The notes under the pieces: generated by a model | What the model was told of the DNA's origin: nothing | The model's database searches: none | Seen by the model: the letters and a program-made list of their open reading frames with translations, nothing else | Source of the DNA: Sphingomonas hengshuiensis | GTDB taxonomy: Bacteria > Pseudomonadota > Alphaproteobacteria > Sphingomonadales > Sphingomonadaceae | Direction of reading: 5' to 3' | Length of the DNA stretch: 64,000 nt | Assembly: GCF_000935025.1 (NCBI RefSeq) | Contig: NZ_CP010836.1 | Coordinates: 3,534,001 to 3,598,000, forward strand | Program-made: the position numbers and the translations under genes | In this document: positions 52,801 through 60,800 of the stretch, in pieces | How the letters are laid out: every line of letters starts with the position of its first letter | Position numbering within the stretch: the first letter of the stretch is position 1

Positions 52801-53074
52801 CGCTCAGCTTCAGGACCGCACCTCCCAGCGCCTGACCGAGCAGCCCGGCACCGGCGACCTGGCGCGCATAGCGCTACTGCTCGAGTTGATGGCGCGAGAG
52901 TCGAGCAGCCCGATTCGCGGCAGCAACTGGCGGGCAACGCTTCGCTCGCTGGTCGCGGGCTGGGAAGACAAGGACCCCGGGCTCGCCGCGGCGATGCAGG
53001 ACGCCCATGCGACGCTCTCCGAATGGACGGAAGAAATGCCGGCGGGTAGCGGCTTCTTCCGGCTGCGCGGCTAG
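49871..53074 (+). CDS. Tubulin/FtsZ-like NTPase (Tubulin_2 type)
   Basis: A 1067-residue cytosolic protein. Its start ILFIGLGGTGKQTL has a glycine-rich loop at 9-15, then FLCVDTD at the second strand, and SVAGGTGSGMFLD at 168-180 with AGGTGSG, equivalent to the tubulin signature loop. These mark the FtsZ/tubulin-like families of bacterial operons (Pfam Tubulin_2-like). The C-terminal ~600 residues are mostly helical with RxE-rich segments and have no second NTPase site. It should bind GTP and may polymerise, but no assembly data can be read here. The protein is two to three times the length of FtsZ. Confidence 0.85.
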   Translation: MPDPILFIGLGGTGKQTLLSLRRQMLDHYGTATLPHMSFLCVDTDKNMVDLDGEAFDEFMMEAQFSNTEWVNAPVDNGRLAEFYRQPTQYPHYTAWFDMALERHGFIVDGAAQVRSFGRMAFFQNYETIRSSVLARLQAFRDPRLVARAHELYGEPLGALPLVYVIFSVAGGTGSGMFLDMAFLLKDIAERDQLPSRSSGVCVLPSVFSTDLRSRAYANGYAAMLELEYYNYERRKEQDLNAPPASRDEALFRVMWTREDIAAKPIRTLRGPVFNETWLIDSRPRPLKADPPAFQIGAAQRWALTEMIAEWLFVRHGRRAPALAGMISQEGSNLLAPLQNTVDLPVTGRDNRRLSQTLSCRYGSFGLSKIYVPVAAMAKAASHQLAADIVARWLRKLDMAPQSRAEYRTLTYPRLLLQDDEPASAVVPLYERLQRFDETSSVFDRISSIVTQRCQEALASGATHDFIAATEAWRSDAERKQLSPENGGALVQVIRYNASEAQEEIRAALDIILQESLADERRRFPFARALLEDLSDTFRQLAAYARDQIESFRSEAQKLNREKDRVASYTNARMPAVRIAATEVAFEFIDSSFRASLDRTIYSAMADVYGAMAAHIGEGTTIRRADGSEERVTSGELKRIDGLQYGLERIHRRLGERRDSIVARRTSLLNFRVGHEAVGDFYKTADGLPFDDTAVAEVEKQVYDSGLFDGRKRSPWGLVEALASSGEDDSLKKLLLFTDHKTAHVRDQNVNAIQQFDRTFGGGEGEVRYRAQVLHQAQMGSPWLAEGSTAFSHLWSREQRLARRVARNANPGEGSARATFDRAALNRFDDMLSNEIDHLSRSDGQPHVVYFEAEMAGFPLAAVPHIEQYRNLAYLPHLRGDDTTERAPAKRVLHTELDIEKYTDVAPFSEEEVYRRLTAVELLAKTLVLGIVTPRATPDGLGYEFSYVHVERFEQQERQLGRFNRAITTLAGGGPIVAQLQDRTSQRLTEQPGTGDLARIALLLELMARESSSPIRGSNWRATLRSLVAGWEDKDPGLAAAMQDAHATLSEWTEEMPAGSGFFRLRG

Positions 53075-53085
53075 CGGTAGGAGCC

Positions 53086-55998
53086 ATGGCGCCCTGCCAT
53101 CATTGCGGGTGGAGCGATAGCCCGGCCGGACTGTACTGCACGGCCTGCGGCACGCCGTTTCGACCGCGCCACGTGACGCTGGAACGAGACGGCGACGGGC
53201 GGTTCCTGCTGCGGGTGCCGCCTGGGGACCCGGATGCCGACGTCGTCGGAGCGGTGCTCGCATTGCGGGACGGCGACGACAGCCTGCTCGATGCGCTGCC
53301 GCTGGCCGGCCTGCTCGACTGCAACGCGCTTTCCGAGCTCGACATGCGGGACGCGTTAGGTGCGCCGACCGCCGTCGCGGTTACCGTCGAACCGCCTGGG
53401 TTGCGGCACGGGTCCGGCGCGGCCGCTCTGGCCCGCCAGCATTTTCATCAGCCGCCCCCGCTACTGTCCGTGCTCGATCCTTTGTTGGCCGACGCGATGG
53501 AAATCAGGGGCGACGCGGCATGGGTGCGCCTGCGGCTGCGCAACGACGGCGGCGCATTGTGGATCGATCACGCGCAGCTGGCGCCGCCGCGCGTGACGCG
53601 GGAGCGCACCGTGATGTTCGCAGGGGGGCGCCAGAGCGCAGCAGCCACCCAGGCCGCGCAGTTCGTTCCCGCGCGCGCCACCGTCACCGTGGAGGCACGC
53701 GCCACTCAGACGCATCATGCCGAATGGTTGCAGCTGAACGGCTTTCATCCGGCAGCGCTCGAACTTGGTGGCAGGAATGGAGCGATCGACAGCGTCCCCT
53801 GCCGGGTCGGGCGGGTGAGCCCACCCGATCTCACGCTCGAGTTCGCGCGCCCGTTGAAGGGCATGGCCGGTCGCCGCTCGCGCATCGGCATGGCGCTGCG
53901 CAACGCGGGCAGCACGACGCTTCGAATAAAGGCGCTGCGCGCGAGACCGACCCGGCACGCGGAATGGATGGAACTGCCCGTGCCTCGCGGCTGGGCGGAC
54001 CCGCTGCCCCCCGGCCCGACCGCCATGGCGGGCGAGTTGCGGATATGGCTTACCGACACTGGCGTCGCCACCGGCGTAGCGTTGAGCCCGGGTCCGTTGA
54101 CGCTCGAGGTTGAAGTGGTCGCATCGGCCGAAGGAACCCCGGTGCGCCGTAGCTTCTCAGCCAACGTGACGGTGGTAGCCGAAGAGCCGTTCCGCGGCCG
54201 GATTTGCGTCGATGTCGGGACGACGGAAACCGCTGCGTCGGCAGGTGACTATGGGGTCGAAGTCCGCCGCGAACTGAAGCTGGTGCCGGCCGTGATCGAA
54301 TTGCGCACGATCGGGCTGGCCAGCGCTGCGAGCGCATCGAGCACCGGCGCTCCCTTTCTGGCGACGGCGCTCGTACTGGATCGTGCGGGCTGCTGGCATG
54401 TGGGCGACGACGCCGATGCGGTCCTGGCCGCGGGCGACGCCCTTTGCTTCGATGATTTCAAATGGGTCAGTCGCGACGAGCAGGACTATCCTTTGGCGAG
54501 CCGGGAGGCGATTCTGGAGGCTTGGCACCGCACCGGCGCGGTACGTGCGGAAGACGTCGATCCGCGCCTGCTACAGCGCGTCTTCCTGTCGCAGGTCCGC
54601 CTGCTGATCGAAGAACACCCGGTCGTCTGCGCAAAGATCGGACCGCGTACCGAGCTGCGCGCAACACGCCCGGTGCATTTTTCCGATTCCTCCGTCCGCG
54701 CGCTCACCGCAGCCTTTGAGGCAGCCGGCTTCCCCGAGCCGAAGTCGAGCGTCCGGGCTAGCGGCGGCACGGCGGGATTGCGGCGTGACTTCGTGCGGGA
54801 GAGCTGGCCCCCCGTGCTGTTCGTCATCGAGAAATCGAACAGCGTGTTCCGGGGCTTGCCCGGCGCGAGCGCAGACAGGGTGGACGCCGAGCCCTATACG
54901 CTCAGCGCGCGCTTCGCGGGGAGCGGCGAGCCGGTGCACGTGCTGATCTATGACGTGGGCGGCGGCAGCGCCGACCTGTCCCTCATCCGCGTTGATTCTG
55001 TCGAGTTCGGCAAGGAGATCGTCGAGGTTGCGTCCGACATATCGCGGGATTTCGCGGGCCGGCCCTTTGCCAGGATGATCGCGGACGTGCTGCGCGAGGA
55101 GATCCAGCGCGATACCCGCCAGACCCCGCAGGAGGATCATCGCTTCTCCGCCTGGATCCGCGCCTTTCAATATGACGACGGACTGCTCTACCCGATCCTG
55201 CCCCAGCTCGTCCGCGAGTTCGAACGCGACGCCCCCACGCGCGCCGCGGTGGAGCAGCGGCTCCGCCAGGCGTTCGGAGAGGCTGAACTGGCTGTGAAAA
55301 CACGCATTCCGCCGGCGGTTGGGCTCGCCAAGGGCGGGGAGTATCCGCTGGACCTGACAGCGATCGGCGTGATCGCGGCGGCGCTGGTTTGCCGCATGTA
55401 CGCCGAACACCGCAGCGCCATCCGCGCCAAGACCGAGGAGATGTTGGCCCGCGAGCCTGGTGGCCCGGTGGCGCACCCGGTCGTGATCCTTTCGGGCCGC
55501 GGCGCGGCGTTCCCACTCGCCGAAGCGCTGCTGCGCAGCCGCTGGGACGATCTGTCCGAACCTGCCGTCCAGATATTGGCGCCGCCCGACTCGAAGTCGA
55601 TCACCAGTTGGGGCGGGCTGCGGCTGAGCGACCTCGCCGAAAGCAAAAGTGGCATCCACTTCCGCTCCGCCCCGCCCCGCTATGCCGTGCGAGTGACCGC
55701 AGAACATTCGGTCGAGATGCTGGTGCCGGACCTGGCGGGACCAACCTGTGCCTACCTAAAGGCCGATCGACTTCCCGCTGAGGTGTGGGAGGACCCGCTT
55801 GAAATCTACACCGGCCCGAGCGCTTGGGAGGATCACGACTATGTCCCTGGTGAGCCAAGGCTGATCGAGGGCGTGGACTGGCGCGAGCAATGGCTGGTCG
55901 TTCGTGACGATGGCGAGGGCGGTGTCGTCGCCTCGGTGGTCAGGGCGACGAGCGCCGAAGGCGCGCTGGGGCTCCCTGCGCAGGGAGGGGGGGAGTGA
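53086..55998 (+). CDS. Hsp70/actin-fold ATPase with N-terminal zinc ribbon
   Basis: A 970-residue protein. Residues 4-22 form a zinc ribbon (CHHCGWSDSPAGLYCTACG). Residues about 30-365 are beta-rich and resemble tandem immunoglobulin-like domains. The ATPase starts near 372: phosphate-1 CVDVGTTETAAS, phosphate-2 IYDVGGGSADLSLI at 621-634, and adenosine motif VILSGRGAAFPLAEAL near 800. These are the DnaK/actin fold. No substrate-binding beta domain or lid is evident. Neighbouring genes encode GrpE-like proteins, implying regulated nucleotide exchange. It overlaps the next gene by GTGA. Confidence 0.85.
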   Translation: MAPCHHCGWSDSPAGLYCTACGTPFRPRHVTLERDGDGRFLLRVPPGDPDADVVGAVLALRDGDDSLLDALPLAGLLDCNALSELDMRDALGAPTAVAVTVEPPGLRHGSGAAALARQHFHQPPPLLSVLDPLLADAMEIRGDAAWVRLRLRNDGGALWIDHAQLAPPRVTRERTVMFAGGRQSAAATQAAQFVPARATVTVEARATQTHHAEWLQLNGFHPAALELGGRNGAIDSVPCRVGRVSPPDLTLEFARPLKGMAGRRSRIGMALRNAGSTTLRIKALRARPTRHAEWMELPVPRGWADPLPPGPTAMAGELRIWLTDTGVATGVALSPGPLTLEVEVVASAEGTPVRRSFSANVTVVAEEPFRGRICVDVGTTETAASAGDYGVEVRRELKLVPAVIELRTIGLASAASASSTGAPFLATALVLDRAGCWHVGDDADAVLAAGDALCFDDFKWVSRDEQDYPLASREAILEAWHRTGAVRAEDVDPRLLQRVFLSQVRLLIEEHPVVCAKIGPRTELRATRPVHFSDSSVRALTAAFEAAGFPEPKSSVRASGGTAGLRRDFVRESWPPVLFVIEKSNSVFRGLPGASADRVDAEPYTLSARFAGSGEPVHVLIYDVGGGSADLSLIRVDSVEFGKEIVEVASDISRDFAGRPFARMIADVLREEIQRDTRQTPQEDHRFSAWIRAFQYDDGLLYPILPQLVREFERDAPTRAAVEQRLRQAFGEAELAVKTRIPPAVGLAKGGEYPLDLTAIGVIAAALVCRMYAEHRSAIRAKTEEMLAREPGGPVAHPVVILSGRGAAFPLAEALLRSRWDDLSEPAVQILAPPDSKSITSWGGLRLSDLAESKSGIHFRSAPPRYAVRVTAEHSVEMLVPDLAGPTCAYLKADRLPAEVWEDPLEIYTGPSAWEDHDYVPGEPRLIEGVDWREQWLVVRDDGEGGVVASVVRATSAEGALGLPAQGGGE

Positions 55999-56276
55999 CT
56001 CGCCCGTCGTTCGGCGCCGCGATCAGCGTCATCTTGGCCGGAGCGACTGCGGCCCAGGCCGAGCCGGCATGCGTCGCGGGCGAGCATTTCGATCGAAACG
56101 CCGCATCGACGCGCGTCTCCTGCACGCGGATCCGGTCGCCCGCTGAGCGGCTGGGCACGACGGCGAGGCGTGCCGGGTCGATCGCGCGCACGTGCGTGCG
56201 CCGCGGGACAATGGCGCCTGCGTGCCGCACGGCGATCCGGCGGTCAATGCCGGTCTGGAGGGTAAATCGAACATGA
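55995..56276 (+). CDS. Small exported hypothetical protein
   Basis: A 93-residue frame from GTG 55995 with a good signal peptide (RPSFGAAISVILAGATAAQA) and a basic mature part with three to four cysteines (PACVAGEHFD, VSCTRIR, RTCVRRG, PACRTAIRR) and a PDRSxxV-like end. Four-base overlaps with both neighbours support it. The latter half is Arg-rich, so a partially decayed gene is possible. Confidence 0.55.
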   Translation: MTRPSFGAAISVILAGATAAQAEPACVAGEHFDRNAASTRVSCTRIRSPAERLGTTARRAGSIARTCVRRGTMAPACRTAIRRSMPVWRVNRT

Positions 56277-57001
56277 CACCGACCCAGATTGCAGCCGCAA
56301 TCGCAGTGATAGGGGCGCTGCTTGGCGCGGCGTTGGCGTGGATTCTGTGGGACAGGCGACGTCGCCGCCGTGCCGCGCCGGCCGTTGCCATGCCAGACGC
56401 AGGCCATGCCTCGACCGAGGCAATAGAGCGGCTCGCCATGGAAGTGCGCGGGTTGCGTGCGGAACTCGACGGACTGCGAAACGCGGTTCTTTGCGAGGCG
56501 CAGCGCCCGCCCCCGCCCCGCGCCGAGCCAGCCTACACGAAGCCTGAGCCGCCATCGCCCAGCGCAGCATCCGCCCCGCCGCGGCAACCGCCCGAATCGG
56601 AAGCCCGATTGCTCGCCGCGTTGAACGTGACGCCAGCACAATCGGCCTTGCTCGACCAGCGTCGCGAAGAGCGGCTTGCGCACGGGTTTCTGGCCGAGGA
56701 GACCGAGGCGACTCGCCGTGTCGGCGCGCTATTCGTCGAAATCTCACGGATAGATGCCCACCCCGAGCAGCCCGCCGAAGTAATCCGCGGGTATTTTGAT
56801 GACGTACTGCGCGCGAGCGCCACGGACGCGACCGTGATCTGGGCCGAGCCGGGCGGTGTCGCCACAGGCGCCCGCTATGCCTATGTGCTGAGCGGCGGGC
56901 GAGCGACGGGGGGCGGGCGGCGAATTGCCGGTCTGGTTCATCCGGGGATCGAGGTACAGGGCCGTGTGGTCCTGCCTGCATCGGTGGTGGTGGAAGACTG
57001 A
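56273..57001 (+). CDS. Membrane-anchored protein with GrpE-like end
   Basis: A 242-residue protein: N-terminal helix (IAAAIAVIGALLGAALAWIL), a coiled-coil region (ERLAMEVRGLRAELDGLRNA), a Pro-rich linker, then a helical domain and a C-terminus ending HPGIEVQGRVVLPASVVVED. That last pattern, xPGxxVxGRVxxPAxVxV, is like the terminal strand pair of the GrpE beta-wing (KGYTLNGRTIRAAMV in E. coli). GrpE releases ADP from DnaK; a membrane-tethered exchange factor for the Hsp70-like neighbour is inferred. The N-terminal layout with a coiled coil also agrees with GrpE. Confidence 0.6.
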   Translation: MTPTQIAAAIAVIGALLGAALAWILWDRRRRRRAAPAVAMPDAGHASTEAIERLAMEVRGLRAELDGLRNAVLCEAQRPPPPRAEPAYTKPEPPSPSAASAPPRQPPESEARLLAALNVTPAQSALLDQRREERLAHGFLAEETEATRRVGALFVEISRIDAHPEQPAEVIRGYFDDVLRASATDATVIWAEPGGVATGARYAYVLSGGRATGGGRRIAGLVHPGIEVQGRVVLPASVVVED

Positions 57002-57018
57002 GGGGCTCCGGAAAGAGC

Positions 57019-57791
57019 ATGGGAAGTGCCATTCTATATGCGCTCGGCGTGCTCACCATCGTCGCGGGTCTGACACTCATCCTGCGCGGCAGGAACGCGG
57101 CGGAACGCAAGCGCGCGGAGCCAGCGCTTCCGATCGAAGCGCTGCGCGCCGGATTCCAGCCAACTGCCGCGCCCGTCGTCGAAGCCCCCCGGTCACGCCG
57201 GAGCCGAGCGGGGCCCGCTTGGCGCCGGAGCGCGTTGATCCCATCGTTCCGCCGACCGCCCCTGAGCCCTCGCAAGCCCCCCCGCCAGCGCCGACTATGC
57301 CCCCCGTCGTCGCCGAGAACCCGCCACCGCTTCCCACGGTCGAGGCGCGGCTTGCGGCGTTGCTGGCCGACATGGAGGTCCCCGCAGGGCGGGCAGCGGA
57401 AGTCGTTCGGCAAAGCCGAGCGCAGCTTGGCAGCAGCAGGCTTGCCCATCTTGCCGACCCTGAGCTGCGCTTGCTGGCCGGCGCGCTCGATCTTGGTTGG
57501 CGGGATTGCTTCGGGGGAGAGGCGCCGGCAGCGGCCGCCACCCTGCTTGGGGAAGCGATGGAGCGCCACGGATGGGGTCGCGCGACTCCGGTGTTTCCAG
57601 AGCCGAACGCGCCCTTCGACGCACGCCGTCATCGCGCACCTTTCTCTGTTCCCCCCGGGGCACCGATCGAGATTTGGCGACCGGGCTTCGTCTGCGGCGA
57701 CGCTATTTTCCCGGCGATCGTCCGCCCGCCAGCAAGCAGTCGCGCATCTCGCGGCGGTGATGGTCCCCCGTTTTCGCGGACAGGGGTTTAG
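57019..57791 (+). CDS. Membrane-anchored GrpE-like protein, split by -1 frameshift
   Basis: ATG 57019 starts one membrane helix (AILYALGVLTIVAGLTLIL) and a linker. At the C6 run 57185-57190 the sensible reading moves by -1: the upstream frame becomes Arg-rich, while the other frame gives PPVTPEPSG, a Pro-rich linker, a helical stretch, then APFDARRHRAPFSVPPG, IEIWRPGF and AIFPAIVRP, ending at 57791. This resembles the GrpE beta-wing (FDPxxHEAV ... GxIxEVxxxGYxxxxRxLRPAxV). One extra C would restore a ~257-residue protein. It may be an indel, slippage or a sequencing error. Confidence 0.6.
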
Positions 57792-57885
57792 GCCATGCCG
57801 TTCGGCCTGTTCCGGGGTCCTGTATCCGAGGGCGTGGCGGACGAACGCGCCGCGGCGGCCGATTTCTGGTGTATCCGTGCCTGCC

Positions 57886-60800
57886 TCACTGCTTTCCCGC
57901 CGCGGGAACGGGGCCGCAGCCATGATCGCTTGGGCAGACTTCGGATCCGATCGTCCACTTGAAGTTCAGGCTTTCATCCCTGAGCGTCGAATCATCGCTC
58001 TCGGGCGCGGTGTCGGCGGCAAAGCCGTCGCGTGCGACACTGCTGCCGAGACCGGACGGCGGCGCAACCTGCGGGGTGGGCGGCGTACTGCCACCGACGT
58101 CGGGCACCGCCGCGGTTAGGGCGAACGTGCCCGGCGTATAGTCGATCGCATAATTGGGCGACGCGGCGAGGGTCCCCTGCACGATCGCATAGAGCCCGGG
58201 AGCGCTGGTCGAAGTAGCGCTCGTCGCGAGCGCGCCGGTTAGCGAATCGCCGTTGACCAGCCCGCGCGCGCCGATCCGGTAGGTCAGGGCCGGATCGGTG
58301 GCACCGAATGGTCGCGTCTTATCGTCCGCGACGATCGCGAGCGCGCGCGGCGTGATCGTGAGTATCGCGCCGACATAGCGCACGGCATAATTGTCCGATG
58401 CGGCGACGCTACCCTGCCCGATCGCATAGCCTCCGATGCCGCTCGCGACCGTCGCGCCGGTGGCGAGCGCTCCGGTGAGCATGTCGCCATTGACCAGGCC
58501 GTCGATCGCATAGGTCAGCGCCGGGTTGGCATCGCCATAGAGGCGCGACAGGGCGTCGGCGGTCACCGTCACCGGCCGCTGCCCCACGCTCAGGTCGGCA
58601 CCGACATAGGTCAGCGCATAATTGGCATTGGCGGCATCGCTCAGCGTGCCGCGGGTGATCGCATAGCTGCCGACATTGCTGGTCGCGACCGCGTTCGTAG
58701 CAAGGCTGCCGCTCAGCGCGATGCCAGCGCCGAGCGAAGTGCTGGCGTAGCTCAGCGCCGGGTTGGCGTCGCCATAGAGGCGCGACAGGGCGTCGGCGGT
58801 CACCGTCACCGGGCGCTGCGCCACGCTCAGGTCGGCGCCGACATAGGTCAGCGCATAATTGGCATTGGCGGCATCGCTCAGCGTGCCGCGGGTGATCGCA
58901 TAGCCGCCGACATTGCTGGTCGCGACCGCCACCGTGCCGAGGCTGCCGCTCAGCGCGATGCCGGCGCCGAGCGAAGTGCTGGCGTAGCTCAGCGCCGGGT
59001 TGGCGTCGCCATAGAGGCGCGACAGGGCGTCGGCGGTCACCGTCACCGGGCGCTGCCCCACGCTCAGGTCGGCGCCGACATAGGTCAGCGCATAATTGCC
59101 ATTGGCGGCATCGCTCAGCGTACCGCGGGTGATCGCATAGCCACCGACATTGCTGGTCGCGACTGCCGCCGTGCCGAGGCTGCCGCTCAGCGCGATGCCG
59201 GCGCCGAGCGAAGTGCTGGCGTAGCTCAGCGCCGGGTTGGCGTCGCCATAGAGGCGCGACAGGGCGTCGGCGGTCACCGTCACCGGGCGCTGCGCTACGG
59301 TCATATCGGCACCGACATAGGTCAGCGCATAATTGCCATTGGCGGCATCGCTCAGCGTACCGCGGGTGATCGCATAGCCGCCGACATTGCTGGTCGCGAC
59401 CGCGTTCGTAGCAAGGCTGCCGCTCAGCGCGATGCCGGCGCCGAGCGCCGTGCTGGCATAGCTCAGCGCCGGGTTGGCGTCGCCATAGAGGCGCGACAGG
59501 GCATCGGCAGTGACCGTCACCGGGCGCTGCGCCACGCTCAGATCAGCACCGACATAGGTCAGCGCATAATTGCCATTGGCGGCATCGCTCAGCGTGCCGC
59601 GGGTGATCGCATAGCCGCCGACATTGCTTGTCGCGACCGCGTTCGTAGCAAGGCTGCCGCTCAGCGCGATGCCGGCGCCGAGCGAAGTGCTGGCATAGCT
59701 CAGCGCCGGGTTGGCGTCGCCATAGAGGCGCGACAGGGCGTCGGCAGTCACCGTCACCGGGCGCTGCCCCACGCTCAGATCAGCGCCGACATAGGTCAGC
59801 GCATAATTGGCATTGGCGGCATCGCTCAGCGTGCCGCGGGTGATCGCATAGCCGCCGACATTGCTGGTCGCGACCGCCGCCGTGCCAAGGCTGCCGCTCA
59901 GCGCGATGCCAGCGCCGAGCGCAGTGCTGGCATAGGTCAGCGCCGGGTTGGCGTCGCCATAGAGGCGCGACAGGGCGTCGGCAGTCACCGTCACCGGGCG
60001 CTGCGCCACGCTCAGGTCGGCGCCGACATAGGTCAGCGCATAGTTGGTATTGGCGGCATCGCTCAGCGTGCGGCGGGTGATCGCATAGCCGCCGACATTG
60101 CTGGTTGCGACTGCCGCCGTGCCAAGGCTGCCGCTCAGCGCGATGCCGGCGCCGAGCGAAGTGCTGGCGTAGGTCAGCGCCGGGTTGGCGTCGCCATAGA
60201 GGCGCGACAGGGCATCGGCGGTCACCGTCACCGGGCGCTGCGCCACGCTCAGGTCGGCGCCGACATAGGTCAGCGCATAATTGCCATTGGCGGCATCGCT
60301 CAGCGTGCCGCGAGTGATCGCATAGCCGCCGACATTGCTGGTCGCGACCGCGTTCGTAGCAAGGCTGCCGCTCAGCGCGATGCCAGCGCCGAGCGCAGTG
60401 CTGGCGTAGCTCAGCGCCGGGTTGGCGTCGCCATAGAGGCGCGACAGGGCGTCGGCAGTCACCGTCACCGGGCGCTGCGCCACGCTCAGGTCGGCGCCGA
60501 CATAGGTCAGCGCATAGTTGGTATTGGCGGCATCGCTCAGCGTGCGGCGGGTGATCGCATAGCCGCCGACATTGCTGGTTGCGACTGCCGCCGTGCCAAG
60601 GCTGCCGCTCAGCGCGATGCCGGCGCCGAGCGAAGTGCTGGCATAGGTCAGCGCCGGGTTGGCGTCGCCATAGAGGCGCGACAGGGCATCGGCGGTCACC
60701 GTCACCGGGCGCTGCGCCACGCTCAGGTCGGCGCCGACATAGGTCAGCGCATAATTGCCATTGGCGGCATCGCTCAGCGTGCCGCGGGTGATCGCATAGC

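Noticed and set aside
57795..57962. Small frame MPFGLFRGPVSEGV... between the operon and the adhesin
   Set aside because: It is 55 residues, overlaps the adhesin C-terminus on the other strand for almost half its length and has no ribosome-binding site or family match. It is possible but unsupported.
57019..58119. A 366-residue frame following the second GrpE-like start
   Set aside because: Beyond residue 57 the sequence is Arg/Ser/Pro-rich and runs over the end of the adhesin gene; the coding-quality reading changes to the other frame at the C6 run.
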